This document shows, piece after piece, positions 51,639 through 60,669 of a stretch of 64,000 bases of DNA. The position numbers and the translations under genes are program-made. The notes under the pieces are model-generated. The model did not search any database, was not told where the DNA came from, and saw only the letters and a list, made by a program, of their open reading frames with translations. The stretch's first letter is position 1, and each line of letters starts with the position of its first letter. This DNA is from Micromonospora okii (GTDB lineage: Bacteria; Actinomycetota; Actinomycetes; Mycobacteriales; Micromonosporaceae), in NCBI RefSeq assembly GCF_020884795.1, contig NZ_BBZF01000019.1, positions 126,888 through 190,887 on the forward strand, given 5' to 3'.

Positions 51639-52253
51639 TCACGGCCGCGCGGCCTGCCACGTCCAGAAGGTGCGGCGGGGGCGGCCGTCGAACTCCGCGC
51701 GCCCGGTCATCCAGAGCAGCACCTCGACGGGCGGGCCGGGCGGGGCGTCGGGGAAGAGCCGCTCCAGCACGGCGGCGGCGAGCGGAGCGGGCGGTCGCCA
51801 GGTCACGCCGAGGCCCCGGGTGATGTCGTGGGTGTGCAGCAGGGACTCGGCGACGCCCATCGCCGCGAACCCGCTCGGGTCGCAGGCGCCGAAGTGCCAG
51901 GCCCGTTGCTGCGGGCCGGCGGCGTCGAGGGCGGTGGCCAGCAGCTCCGCGCAGGCAGCCACGACGGCCAGGACGTCGGCGGGGGTCGCGCTGGGGGAGA
52001 CGGTCAGGTCGAACGGCAGGTAGCCGTCCGCCGGCCGGCCGACGACCTGCCCGGCGTACGCGAGCAGGTCGTGCGCCACGTGCGCCGCCGTGGCCAGGCA
52101 GCTCCACTCCAGCGTGCCGGCGGGCACGGCCCAGTCCCGGTCGACGTGCGCGCCGAGCACCCGCAGCACCTCACCGGACGCGGCCCGCACGTGTGACCCG
52201 TCCACCCCGTCACCCCCCAGATCGTCGGCCGCGATCCTACGGGCACCCACCAC
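51639..52253 (-). CDS. Maleylpyruvate-isomerase-like mycothiol-dependent (DinB-fold) protein
   Basis: About 204 residues. LEWSCLATAAHVAHDLLAYAGQVVG, a middle TPADVLAVVAACAELLATAL helix and ESLLHTHDITRGLG, the last with the HxHDI metal motif, are typical of the MDMPI/DinB four-helix bundle; the C-terminal WMTGRAEF also fits. Such proteins are candidate mycothiol S-transferases. Start is uncertain: GTG 52253, GTG 52250 or GTG 52277. Confidence 0.8.
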   Translation of the reverse strand: MVGARRIAADDLGGDGVDGSHVRAASGEVLRVLGAHVDRDWAVPAGTLEWSCLATAAHVAHDLLAYAGQVVGRPADGYLPFDLTVSPSATPADVLAVVAACAELLATALDAAGPQQRAWHFGACDPSGFAAMGVAESLLHTHDITRGLGVTWRPPAPLAAAVLERLFPDAPPGPPVEVLLWMTGRAEFDGRPRRTFWTWQAARP

Positions 52254-52403
52254 GCGCCGGTACCACCCACAGGTCACCGACGGGTACGCCCGGCACCCGC
52301 TTCAGGCGACGGCGGCGCGGGACGGTCGGCGGCGGTGCGCACCGCGAGGTCGGCCAGCCCCCACCCTGCGGGTACCTCAGGTGGCGTGCTGCAATGAATC
52401 ACC

Positions 52404-53219
52404 ATGAATTCCACAAATCTCCCGCCGATCGATGAACCCGGCCTTCTGCTGGCGATGGAGCAGAACCTCGCCGAGCACGCCTGCCACCTGCACCGGCACC
52501 TGGAAGGCGCCTCCGTCACCGAGACCGGCGACCTGCTGATCGCCGACAGCGGTCTCGCCGACGACACCTTCAACATCGTCGCGGCGGCCCGCTTCACCCC
52601 GGCCACCGCCCCGGTCCGCGCCACGGAGACGGCCCGGACCCTGGCCGCCACCAGCCGCCCCTTCTCCTGGTGGGTGGGCCCCGCCTCCACGCCGGGCGAT
52701 CTCGCCGAGTACCTCCGGGCCGCCGGCCTGGAGGCGTCGGAGACCGAGACCGGCATGTGGAAGGACCTGCGCGGCCCGCTGCCCGAGGCGCGCGCCGACA
52801 GCCTGGACATCCGCCTGGTGACCACTGCGGAGCAGCTCGCCGACTACGCCACGGTTCTCGCCGCGAACTGGGACCCGCCCGCCGCCACGGTGCGCCGGTT
52901 CTTCGCCGACGCCGCCGACCTGGCGCTCAACGCCGACTGCCCCGCCCGCTACCTCGTCGGCTACGTCGACGGCCGTCCCGTCTGCTCCGCCGAGGTCTTC
53001 CTGCACGCGGGCGTTGCCGGGATCTACAACATCGCCACCCTCGCCACCGCCCGCCGCCGCGGCTACGGCGGCGCCGTCACTGTGGCCACCCTGCACACCG
53101 CCCGCGACGCGGGCTACGAGATCGCGGTGCTGCAGGCGTCCGCCGACGGCGAGCCCGTCTACCGCCGCCTTGGCTTCACCGCCTGCGGCCACTTCACCGA
53201 GCACGCCCTCACCCCCTGA
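52404..53219 (+). CDS. GNAT-family acetyltransferase, two-domain
   Basis: 271 residues. N-terminal half (about 1-130) is a degenerate GNAT-like domain ([17 protein letters not shown]); C-terminal half is the active one, with [18 protein letters not shown] (acetyl-CoA pyrophosphate loop RRRGYG) near 213-220 and [14 protein letters not shown] near 247. Substrate not predictable. ATG 52404. Confidence 0.88.
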   Translation: MNSTNLPPIDEPGLLLAMEQNLAEHACHLHRHLEGASVTETGDLLIADSGLADDTFNIVAAARFTPATAPVRATETARTLAATSRPFSWWVGPASTPGDLAEYLRAAGLEASETETGMWKDLRGPLPEARADSLDIRLVTTAEQLADYATVLAANWDPPAATVRRFFADAADLALNADCPARYLVGYVDGRPVCSAEVFLHAGVAGIYNIATLATARRRGYGGAVTVATLHTARDAGYEIAVLQASADGEPVYRRLGFTACGHFTEHALTP

Positions 53220-53236
53220 AGGAGCACCGTCGCCGG

Positions 53237-54460
53237 TCAGGCCGCCGGCCACCACGTCCGCCCCGCCGGCGCGTCCCGGACGAACACGATCGCGTCGTTG
53301 CCCGCCAGGTGCGCCGGGTCCAGCGGCGCGTACCCGAACCAGGGGGAGACCCGGGCGGCGGGCGGCACGTCGCCGAGGGCGGCGGCCAGCCTGCGGACGT
53401 CGACGACGTAGCGGTCCTGTGGCAGCGCGTACAGCAGCCCCTCGACGGTGTCCGGTGGCGGGGTCGACACCCCGTGGTGGCGGATCGTGCCCAGGGCGGT
53501 AGCGAGCACGGCGTACTCCTGGCCGAGTCGGGCGTCGACGATCGCGCCGGCGCTCCACCACCGCACCGGCCCCTGCCACATCCGCATCGTGCTCTCGTGC
53601 CGTTGCAGGTGCGCGTGGTGGGCGTACACCAGCGCGGGGCCGCGCTCGGCGACGGCGAGCAGGTTGGCGGCCATCATCGACGCCCGCGTGGCCAACAGCC
53701 CCGCCATGCGGCTCGGCGCGGGGTCGGCCATCCGGTGGTGGTACCGCAGCAGCCCGACGGCAGTGCGCCCGTACATGCGCGCCCGGTCCCAGTCGTCCCG
53801 CGAGGAGGCCGCGATCAGGCGCGGCGCCTGGGTGTCGAGCAGGGCCACGAGGTCGTCGGCGAGCAGCCGGAGGCGCTCGGCCTCGGGCGTGCGCCCCACG
53901 GAGCGGGACGGGTCCGTCATCGCGGCGGGTTCCGTCCACCGCTCGTCGTCGCCGAGCAGCCGGTCGAGGGTCTGCACGTCGTGGGTGAGCAGGTCGTCGT
54001 CGGTCCGGGCGGCGAGGTAGGCGTGCAGCGCGGTGAGGGCCTGCCGGGGGCTCGCGGCACCGGTGATCTCCAGGGGGCCGTCGAACCCGACGAAGCGCAG
54101 CCGCTCGGCCGCCGGCCGGCCGTCGTTGTACGCGCGCATCCAGCGCACGAGTTCCCGGTTGGCCGGGGACGCGCCGAACCCGTGGCTGAAGCCGCGCCGC
54201 ATGACCTCGTCGAGGGTGCCTGCGCCCGAGGTGACGTAGTCGTCGACGACCAGGCCCGCCACGCTGTCGCTCTCGATGGCGATCGTGCGGTAGCCCTCCC
54301 GCTCGACGAGTTGCCGGAACAGTTCGTTGCGCACCTCGAGCAGGACGTCCTCGCCGTGGGTGGGCTCGCCGAGGGCGAGCAGCCGTGGCCTGGCCGGAAG
54401 CAGCCCCAGGACGGTGGCGGCGTCGACGGGATGGGCGGCGTCCTCGACAGCGACAGTCAT
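53237..54460 (-). CDS. Erythromycin-esterase-family protein
   Basis: 407 residues. LLALGEPTHGEDVLLEVRNELF carries the EreB-type Glu and His; IAIESDS the following Glu; GFDGPLE and VYAHHAHLQRH (conserved His pair) appear later. EreA/EreB hydrolyse macrolide lactones, but most family members in soil actinobacteria are of unknown specificity. ATG 54460 lies only 3 bases from a perfect 20-base palindrome, suggesting tight repression by the divergent MerR protein. Confidence 0.88.
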   Translation of the reverse strand: MTVAVEDAAHPVDAATVLGLLPARPRLLALGEPTHGEDVLLEVRNELFRQLVEREGYRTIAIESDSVAGLVVDDYVTSGAGTLDEVMRRGFSHGFGASPANRELVRWMRAYNDGRPAAERLRFVGFDGPLEITGAASPRQALTALHAYLAARTDDDLLTHDVQTLDRLLGDDERWTEPAAMTDPSRSVGRTPEAERLRLLADDLVALLDTQAPRLIAASSRDDWDRARMYGRTAVGLLRYHHRMADPAPSRMAGLLATRASMMAANLLAVAERGPALVYAHHAHLQRHESTMRMWQGPVRWWSAGAIVDARLGQEYAVLATALGTIRHHGVSTPPPDTVEGLLYALPQDRYVVDVRRLAAALGDVPPAARVSPWFGYAPLDPAHLAGNDAIVFVRDAPAGRTWWPAA

Positions 54461-54462
54461 AT

Positions 54463-54482
54463 CTTCAACGCTATCGTTGAAG
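54463..54482. promoter_or_regulatory. Palindromic operator between ere homologue and MerR gene
   Basis: CTTCAACG-CTAT-CGTTGAAG, a perfect 8-bp dyad with four-base spacer (20 bases). AT-rich for this genome and located 3 bases before one gene and 25 before the other. Confidence 0.8.
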
Positions 54483-54506
54483 CGACGGTGGAGACTTTTC
54501 CGCGAC

Positions 54507-55235
54507 ATGGGCAGGACGGTGCGGCTAAACCCTCAACACGGTGGTCGGCTCAGGCCGGTCGACCTGGCGCGGTCGCACGGGCTGTCCACGCAGGCGGTCC
54601 GGAACTACGAGGCGGCCGGCATCCTCCCGGTGGCCGAGCGCAGCCCGCACGGCTACCGCGCCTACACGCCGCTGCACGCCCAGGCGCTGTGCGCGTTCCT
54701 CGCCCTCGTGCCCGGGCACGGCCACCCCACGGCTGCGGAGATCATGCGCGCCGTCAACCGGGGCGCGGTCGAGGACGCGCTGCGGCGCGTCGACGAGAGC
54801 CACGCGCAACTCCTCGACGACCGCCGCACCTTCCAGGCGGTGGAGGACGCGCTCGGCGGCCTCGCTCCCGTGGCGGCGGAGCGCGGCGACACGTTCGTCG
54901 GCCCCTTGGCGCGCAGGCTCGGCGTGCGCCCGGCCACCCTGCGGGCGTGGGAGCGCGCCGGCCTGGTCCGGCCGGGCCGCGACCGGCGGACGGGCTACCG
55001 GGTCTACGGCGCGGCGGACGTGCGCGACGCGTTGCTCGTCCACCAGCTCCGGCGGGGCGGCTACCCCTTGGCGCAGATCGCCCCGCTGATCGTCCAGGTT
55101 TGCGCCGCCGGAGGCGTCGCGCCTCTCGAATCGGCGCTGCGCGACTGGCATGCCCGACTGTCGGCCCGTGGCCGCGCCATGCTCGCCGGTGCCGCCGCCC
55201 TCGACGCCTACCTCCGCGCCAGCCAGCGTCCGTAA
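54507..55235 (+). CDS. MerR-family regulator with two DNA-binding domains
   Basis: 242 residues. First HTH about 14-65 (DLARSHGLSTQAVRNYEAAGIL and SPHGYRAYTPL), then a helical stretch, then a second MerR HTH about 138-190 (GPLARRLGVRPATLRAWERAGLVRP and RRTGYRVYGAADV). Ordinary MerR proteins have one HTH and a dimerising helix. A single chain with two HTH modules could read a palindrome as a monomer. ATG 54507; divergent from the esterase gene. Confidence 0.9.
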   Translation: MGRTVRLNPQHGGRLRPVDLARSHGLSTQAVRNYEAAGILPVAERSPHGYRAYTPLHAQALCAFLALVPGHGHPTAAEIMRAVNRGAVEDALRRVDESHAQLLDDRRTFQAVEDALGGLAPVAAERGDTFVGPLARRLGVRPATLRAWERAGLVRPGRDRRTGYRVYGAADVRDALLVHQLRRGGYPLAQIAPLIVQVCAAGGVAPLESALRDWHARLSARGRAMLAGAAALDAYLRASQRP

Positions 55236-55306
55236 CCGCGCCGCGCCCCCGGCCTCTTCCCCACCGCACGTCCCGCCGATTCGCACCGCCGCTTGCCTTG
55301 ATTATC

Positions 55307-55328
55307 GGATTGTTGTTAACAGCAATCC
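55307..55328. promoter_or_regulatory. 22-base near-perfect palindrome, operator-like
   Basis: GGATTG-T-TGTTAACA-G-CAATCC, symmetric except one mismatched pair. It lies in a 229-base intergenic stretch that is notably AT-rich; the convergent MerR and HNH genes leave it without an obvious target. Confidence 0.45.
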
Positions 55329-55464
55329 CGCAAATAAGCCGGACAAAGGGGGCATAACATCAGCACACCATAATGACAGTTCTTGTGCGTAATGAGTTAC
55401 GCTGGTGTAGTCGGGTCTGTGAGCCCGCCATACGGCGAGCCCACACCCACCCGGTCGAAGCCGA

Positions 55465-55938
55465 TCAGGGCGTGGACGGGGCGACGCCGACTGCGGCCCG
55501 GGCGCGGGCGACCTCGGCGGCCTGGCGTTCCCGCCACCGCCTCTGCGCCTCGCTGTTGCAGCGCCGGCAGACCTTGCGGTAGCGGCCCGTCTCCGGGTCG
55601 GGCTCGCGGTCGTGGCCGTTGCGGCACTGCGGCCGCTGCGAGCGGGTGCGGCAGTTCTCCGCGTGGGAGAGCTGCCGCAGGTGGCTCGGCTCGATGCAGT
55701 CCGGCACGCCGCACTCGTGGTGGACCTCCAGGCCCGGCTGGTAGCCGCCGACGAAGACCGCGTACGCGGCGACGTGAGCCCACGCCCGGCCGGCCACCTT
55801 CTGGTGGACCCCGCGCCTGCTGCCGTAGCCGCGCACGATCAGGCACCCGCCGGGCTGCCGCTGCGAGCGCTGGAGCAGGTACGCCCTCAGCGACTCCTGG
55901 GTGAAGTGGCGCGACAGTCCCTGCACTCCTGACAGCAC
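55465..55938 (-). CDS. HNH-endonuclease-like protein
   Basis: 157 residues. The zinc/HNH core is YQPGLEVHHECGVPDCIEPSHL: HH for the catalytic/metal histidines, C and C pairs, and the final HL. The following LSHAENCRTRS and the CRNGH and CRRC pairs form a second zinc site. Upstream, AHVAAYAVFVGG matches the helix before HNH in HNH_3 homing-type proteins. ATG 55938. Stand-alone HNH genes may be homing or phage relics. Confidence 0.8.
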   Translation of the reverse strand: MLSGVQGLSRHFTQESLRAYLLQRSQRQPGGCLIVRGYGSRRGVHQKVAGRAWAHVAAYAVFVGGYQPGLEVHHECGVPDCIEPSHLRQLSHAENCRTRSQRPQCRNGHDREPDPETGRYRKVCRRCNSEAQRRWRERQAAEVARARAAVGVAPSTP

Positions 55939-55947
55939 GCGGGAAGC

Positions 55948-56391
55948 CTAGGGCACCCGCGCCGCCACACGGCGTGCCCGGGCGGGATCAGCGTCGGGTG
56001 CCGTTGTCGATCTCGGTGTCGGACTCGCCGGGCGCGCGCCGATCGCCTGCTCGGCGGCCCGGCCGCCGGTGGTCTCGTCGCCCAGCCGCAGGTCGCTGCG
56101 CGGTAGCCCGGCCAGCCCGGCGGGATCGCGCGTCGGCTGGTCCGGCCAGCCGGTCTCCGCGCCCACCCCGCCCGCGGACTCGCGGCGTCCGACGCCACGG
56201 CCGTGGTAAGTGCCCTCGCCCGGGCCGCCCAGCGTGGTGTCGGCGGCCCGCGGGTCCGGCTCGGCCAGGCCGGCGCGGCGCAACATGTCGACCAGTTCGT
56301 CGTGCGGCATGCGCTCGGTGTCCGGTATGCCGGCACCGCGCGCGATGGACCGCAGGGTGGTCAGGTCCTGGTCTGCGAAGGTCTCGGCCAT
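55948..56391 (-). CDS. Rho N-terminal-like domain protein
   Basis: 147 residues. TFADQDLTTLRSIARGAGIPDTERMPHDELVDMLRRAG (about 3-40) is a Rho_N/SAP-like helix-extended-loop-helix unit that binds nucleic acid. The remaining 100 residues are Gly/Asp/Pro-rich and low in structure. Ends 9 bases before the HNH start, so the two may be cotranscribed. Confidence 0.65.
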   Translation of the reverse strand: MAETFADQDLTTLRSIARGAGIPDTERMPHDELVDMLRRAGLAEPDPRAADTTLGGPGEGTYHGRGVGRRESAGGVGAETGWPDQPTRDPAGLAGLPRSDLRLGDETTGGRAAEQAIGARPASPTPRSTTAPDADPARARRVAARVP

Positions 56392-56518
56392 GCCCGTGGC
56401 TTCCCCGGACACCGGGCCGAGGTAACCGACGGGGCTGGGGAAACGCGGGCGCGGCCTGGTCGACGGTGGGTGGAAAACGCCTGGCCGTCCCCGGGTGAGT
56501 GCTGGCAGGGTGCGGGGC

Positions 56519-57046
56519 ATGAGTACACAGGTCCTCGCGGGGGCGCTCGCCGACGAGCGCCGCCGCGTCGTGTTCGCCGCGATCGTGCTCGGTGCCCGGG
56601 ACGTGCCCGCCGTGGTGTCGCGCACCGGTCTGCCCGCCCGGGACATCGCCACCGCCGTACGCCGGCTCACCGACTCGGGCGTGCTGGCCGACGACGGCTG
56701 CGGGCTGCGGGTCGACGGCGAGCGGCTGCGCGAGCTGGCCCGGGCCGGCGCGGCGGCGCCGACCGCGCCGGCCACCGACGCGCGCGAGACGATCCTGCGC
56801 ACGTTCCTGCGCGACGGCGCGCTGACCCGGCTGCCCGCCCAGCGCGGTCGCCGTCGGGTGCTGCTGGAGCACATCACCGCGCGGACCTTCGAGCCCGGGC
56901 GGCGCTACCCGGAGCGGGCCGTGGACGACGCCCTGCGCCCCTGGTGCGAGGGGGGCGAAGCCGACCACGTGACGTTGCGCCGCTACCTGGTCGACGACCT
57001 GCTGCTCACCCGCGAGTCCGGCGTCTACTGGCGGACGGGGCCGTGA
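56519..57046 (+). CDS. DUF2087 helix-turn-helix regulator
   Basis: 175 residues. N-terminal winged HTH about 5-60 (VPAVVSRTGLPARDIATAVRRL), then the DUF2087 block RRVLLEHITARTFEPGRRYPERAVDDAL and ADHVTLRRYLVDDLLLTRESGVYWR. Proteins of this kind regulate stress or metabolism genes; their ligands are unknown. ATG 56519 is favoured over the longer frame from 56495. Confidence 0.9.
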   Translation: MSTQVLAGALADERRRVVFAAIVLGARDVPAVVSRTGLPARDIATAVRRLTDSGVLADDGCGLRVDGERLRELARAGAAAPTAPATDARETILRTFLRDGALTRLPAQRGRRRVLLEHITARTFEPGRRYPERAVDDALRPWCEGGEADHVTLRRYLVDDLLLTRESGVYWRTGP

Positions 57047-57125
57047 CGAACCGGCGCGACGCGGCGTCGCTCTCAGGCCGGGTTGACGTCGCGGGGGCAG
57101 CGCGCTAAAACAGAAGTCGAAGGAA

Positions 57126-57146
57126 CTTGAGTCGCCCAGACTCAAC
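57126..57146. promoter_or_regulatory. HspR-type HAIR operator before hsp20
   Basis: CTTGAGT-N7-ACTCAAC. The HspR inverted repeat consensus is CTTGAGT-N7-ACTCAAG, so 13 of 14 half-site bases match. It lies 39-59 bases before the hsp20 ATG; a further CTTGAG follows 57147. HspR is not encoded in this window. Confidence 0.85.
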
Positions 57147-57184
57147 TTGAGACCTTGGACCAGGAGAACCGAGGAGGCAGAGCC

Positions 57185-57610
57185 ATGCTGATGCGTACCG
57201 ACCCGTTCCGTGAGATCGACCGGATCGCCGAGCAGTTCTTCGGCACCACCGCCCGCCCGGCCGTGATGCACATGGACGCCTACCGCGACGGGGACCACTT
57301 CCACGCCGCGTTCGACCTGCCCGGCGTCGACCCGGACAGCATCGAGTGCACCGTGGAGCGCAACGTGCTGACCGTCCGCGCGTCCCGCCGCCGCCCGACC
57401 GGCGACAACGTCGAGCTGGTGGCCGCCGAGCGACCCATGGGCACCTTCAGCCGGCAACTGTTCCTCGGCGACACCCTCGACACCGACAACCTCGAGGCCG
57501 GCTACGACAACGGCGTGCTGACGCTGCGCATCCCGGTCGCCGAGCGGGCCAAGCCGCGGCGGGTCGCCGTGACCACGACCGGCAACGGCCGCAGGCAGAT
57601 CGACGCCTGA
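57185..57610 (+). CDS. Hsp20/alpha-crystallin small heat shock protein
   Basis: 141 residues. Short N-terminal arm ([19 protein letters not shown]), alpha-crystallin domain about 35-125 ([24 protein letters not shown], later [20 protein letters not shown]), and C-terminal tail. GVLTLxIP is the signature. ATP-independent holdase. ATG 57185 preceded by GAGGAGG. Preceded by a HAIR operator, so induced by heat through release of HspR (family knowledge). Confidence 0.95.
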   Translation: MLMRTDPFREIDRIAEQFFGTTARPAVMHMDAYRDGDHFHAAFDLPGVDPDSIECTVERNVLTVRASRRRPTGDNVELVAAERPMGTFSRQLFLGDTLDTDNLEAGYDNGVLTLRIPVAERAKPRRVAVTTTGNGRRQIDA

Positions 57611-57617
57611 CCGTCCC

Positions 57618-57649
57618 GCGCCGGGCGGGAGCCACATCCCGCCCGGCGC
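57618..57649 (+). terminator. Hairpin terminator after hsp20
   Basis: Perfect 13-bp repeat GCGCCGGGCGGGA / TCCCGCCCGGCGC with 6-base loop, beginning 8 bases after the hsp20 stop. No T-run; likely terminator by position and stability. Confidence 0.7.
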
Positions 57650-57865
57650 CCGCCTGACCCGGGTGCGGGCAGGCGGGGAAACGCGGTCGCGCGCCGCCGT
57701 ACGGGATGCGAGAGTGGACCCGACCAAACAGCCGACCGACAGGGAGCCGACCGACACATGTGATCCGCAGGCAGCGGCCGGGCGAAGCCCGCCGCCACGC
57801 GCACCGACCGATCGCCCCATCCCGGGCCGGTCCGTCCCGTCTCGCGTCCCCTGCGGAGGAGCACC

Positions 57866-59527
57866 GTGTTGAAGGTCGTGTCCGTCAGCAAGCAGTACGA
57901 CGCCGATCCGCTGGTCACCGGCGTCGACCTGGTCGTCAACGCCGGTGACCGGGTCGGCCTGGTCGGCCCGAACGGCGTCGGCAAGTCCACCCTGCTGCGC
58001 GTGCTCACCGGCGCGGAAGCCCCGTCGACCGGGCACGTGCACCGCGCCCCCGGCACCACGATCGGGTACTTCGCCCAGCAGGTGCCCGACCCGACGGTCA
58101 CCGTCGCCGACTTCCTCGCCGCCGGCCTGGGCGAGCTGGGTCCCCTGGAACGTGAGCTGCGCGCCCTGGAGCGGCGGCTCGCCGCCGGGGACACCGACGC
58201 GCTGCACGCGTACGGGGAGGCGCAGGAGCGGTGGGCGGCGCTGGACGGCTGGCGGGCGCAGGCCCGGCTGGCGGAGGTCCGCCAGCGCCTCGACGTGGCG
58301 CACCTGGACGACGCCGCGCCGCTGCACCGGGTCAGCGGCGGCGAGCAGGCCCGGCTCACCCTGGCCCGGGTGCTGCTGGACGCCCCCGACCTGCTGATCC
58401 TCGACGAACCCACCAACCACCTCGACGCCGACGGCATCGCCTGGCTGGGTGGCTGGCTGGCCGCCTTCGACGGCGGGGTGCTCGTGGTCAGCCACGACCG
58501 GGCGTTCCTCGACCGGACGGTCACCCGGATCGTGGAACTCGACGGCATCCACGACGAGCCGCAGACCTACACCGGCGGGTACACCGCCTACCGGGCGGAG
58601 AGGACCCGCCGCTGGCAGCGGCTGCTGCTGGACTACGAGGCGCAGCGCAAGGACCACCGGCGCTGGCTGGCCGACATCGACCGCACCCGGCAGCAGGCGC
58701 GCGGCGTGGAGGAGTCGGTGCGCACCGGCCTCGGCTCCGACCAGGTCCGCCGCTACGCGAAGAAGGTGGCGAAGAAGGCCAAGGCCCGCGAGCGGCGGCT
58801 GCGCCGGCAGATGGACTCGATCCGCTGGCTGGCCGAGCCCCGTACCCGACCGGTGTTGACCCTGGCGTTCCCGCAGCCCACCGGCGAAGACGCCCCGGCG
58901 CTGCGCGCGGCCGGGCTCGCGGCGCAGGCCGGCGGGCGGACGCTGTTGCGCGACCTGGACCTCGTCGTCGACGCCGGGCAGCGGGTCCTGCTCACCGGCG
59001 ACAACGGCGCCGGCAAGACCACCCTGCTGCGGCTGCTCGCCGGGCAGCGCGCACCCGACGCGGGGACGGTCACCGCCGCCGGGCCGGTGGCGCTGCTGCC
59101 GCAGACCCACGACGCGCTGCGCACCGACGTCACGGTCCTGGGGTGGTTCCGCTCCCAGGTCCCGGTGTACGTCGACGAGGCCGAGCGGCTGCTCGACGCG
59201 CACCTGTTCGGCCCCGACCAGTGGGACACCCCGCTGCGGGTGCTCTCCGCCGGGGAGCTGCGCCGGCTGCTGCTCGCGGCGATGGTCAACAGCCGGGCGC
59301 GGGTGCTGCTGCTCGACGAGCCGACCAACTACCTCGACTTCGACTCCCTCGACGTGGTGGAGGCGGCGCTGCGGGAGTTCTCCGGGACGGTGGTGCTGGT
59401 GACCCACGACGTGTGGTTCGCCGACGCGGTCGGCGTCGACCGGCGGTGGCGCCTCGCCGACGGCCGCCTGCACGACGAGCCGGTCGGCGCGCCCCGGGGT
59501 CAGGCGGCCATGGCGGGCGAGGTGTAG
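57866..59527 (+). CDS. ABC-F family ATPase (Uup/antibiotic-protection-like)
   Basis: 553 residues, two cassettes: GPNGVGKSTLLRVL (about 35), VSGGEQARLTLARVL, DEPTNHLDADG; GDNGAGKTTLLRLL (about 370), LSAGELRRLLLA, DEPTNYLDFDS. The linker (about 240-330) is charged (AKKVAKKAKARERRLRR). Many actinobacterial ABC-F proteins of this class protect ribosomes or aid stalled translation. LSAGELR departs from the usual LSGGE signature in cassette 2. GTG 57866 follows GGAGGA by 5 bases. Its 3' end overlaps the winged-helix gene by 28 bases. Confidence 0.88.
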   Translation: MLKVVSVSKQYDADPLVTGVDLVVNAGDRVGLVGPNGVGKSTLLRVLTGAEAPSTGHVHRAPGTTIGYFAQQVPDPTVTVADFLAAGLGELGPLERELRALERRLAAGDTDALHAYGEAQERWAALDGWRAQARLAEVRQRLDVAHLDDAAPLHRVSGGEQARLTLARVLLDAPDLLILDEPTNHLDADGIAWLGGWLAAFDGGVLVVSHDRAFLDRTVTRIVELDGIHDEPQTYTGGYTAYRAERTRRWQRLLLDYEAQRKDHRRWLADIDRTRQQARGVEESVRTGLGSDQVRRYAKKVAKKAKARERRLRRQMDSIRWLAEPRTRPVLTLAFPQPTGEDAPALRAAGLAAQAGGRTLLRDLDLVVDAGQRVLLTGDNGAGKTTLLRLLAGQRAPDAGTVTAAGPVALLPQTHDALRTDVTVLGWFRSQVPVYVDEAERLLDAHLFGPDQWDTPLRVLSAGELRRLLLAAMVNSRARVLLLDEPTNYLDFDSLDVVEAALREFSGTVVLVTHDVWFADAVGVDRRWRLADGRLHDEPVGAPRGQAAMAGEV

Positions 59528-60669
59528 ACGGTGGGGACGCGGAACCCGGCGAGCCAGGAGGTCAGGCGTTGCGCCTCGACGTCGAGCAGGCGCCGCTCGG
59601 CGGCCGACACCGGTTCCACCAGTCGCACGCGCACGGCGCCGGCGGCGTCCTGCACCCAGCAGCCGACGGTCCGGCCGTTGACCCAGGCGGTCGTGCCGGC
59701 GTTGCCCCGGCGTTCGAAGAGCACGTCACGGTGGGGCCCGAGGAAGAAACCGCGGTCCTGCCATCCCATGACGGTGGGGTCGAGCACGGGCAGCAGCGCC
59801 GCCCACGGCCCCGGGTCGGTGATCCGGTCGCCGTCGTCGGGCAGCAGCCAGCCGATCCGGCCGGAGTCGAGCGTGACCGGCGCCGCGCCGAGCTCGGCGA
59901 AGGCCCTGCGCACCACGGTCCTGGTGGCGCCGAGCCACCACACGCAGTCGTCCTCGGTGCCGGGGCCGAACGCGTACAGCCAGCGGCGCACGATCTCGCG
60001 GTAGCCGTCGGCGGCGGTCGTCGGGTCGGGCAGCGCGCCGAGCCAGTGGCGCATCAGCGTCCACCGGGGGCGGGAGGTGTGCCAGCCGGCGGTGTTGGCG
60101 CCGCGCACGACGTCGGCGGTGAGGCCGAGGTGGGTCAGCACCCGAGACGCCGTCCAGGGGGCGCCCGGGCTGACCGTCACCCTGACGTCGATCGTCGCGA
60201 CGGCGCGGCGGACGTCCTGGGCGACGTGCCCCTGTGGGGCGTCGGCGAGCAGGGCGAGCACCTCGGCGCGGGCCCCGTCGAGCCATGCGTCGCCGTCGGT
60301 GGCCAGGCCCGCCGCGACGACGTCCTTAACCATCCGGGCGCGTTCGGTGGCGGCGACGCGGGCGGAGGGACCGGCCCACGCCGCCGGCAGCAGGTCCCGG
60401 GGGAAGACGAACAGGGTGCGGCGCATGGCGAGCTGCTTGACCAGGCTGCGGTCGTCGTACAGGGCGCGGTGCACGTCGGCGGTCGTCAGCGTGTCGGCCC
60501 GCGCGGCGCAGGACAAGTAGACGGTGGCGGGTTCGGTGGCGTGCAGGACGGCCACCGCCCGGGTGACGGCCTCCGGCGAGGCGACCCGGAACTGCGGGGC
60601 CAGGGCGTGCCGGATCGCGAGCCGGGCGCGGCGTTCGGCGTCGCCGACGTGCCGCGTCGGCGGGGTCAC
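59500..60669 (-). CDS. Winged-helix DNA-binding domain protein (DUF1006-like)
   Basis: 389 residues. RALYDDRSLVKQLAMRRTLFVFPRDLLP, HGxxARxVLxxHLGL-like DVRVTVSPGAPW and ASRVLTHLGL, and FEWLGATR-like VWWLGATRTVVRRAF are typical of the AlkZ-like/HTH_42 superfamily, which includes DNA glycosylases that unhook crosslinked bases. The QxD or QxQ catalytic motif cannot be confirmed by eye. GTG 60669 overlaps the WYL gene stop, so the two are cotranscribed. A DNA-repair role remains unproven. Confidence 0.8.
   Translation of the reverse strand: MTPPTRHVGDAERRARLAIRHALAPQFRVASPEAVTRAVAVLHATEPATVYLSCAARADTLTTADVHRALYDDRSLVKQLAMRRTLFVFPRDLLPAAWAGPSARVAATERARMVKDVVAAGLATDGDAWLDGARAEVLALLADAPQGHVAQDVRRAVATIDVRVTVSPGAPWTASRVLTHLGLTADVVRGANTAGWHTSRPRWTLMRHWLGALPDPTTAADGYREIVRRWLYAFGPGTEDDCVWWLGATRTVVRRAFAELGAAPVTLDSGRIGWLLPDDGDRITDPGPWAALLPVLDPTVMGWQDRGFFLGPHRDVLFERRGNAGTTAWVNGRTVGCWVQDAAGAVRVRLVEPVSAAERRLLDVEAQRLTSWLAGFRVPTVYTSPAMAA

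Noticed and set aside
55988-59473. 1161-codon minus-strand frame
   Set aside because: Crosses the Hsp20 and ABC-F genes antisense and is low-complexity; an artefact of high GC.
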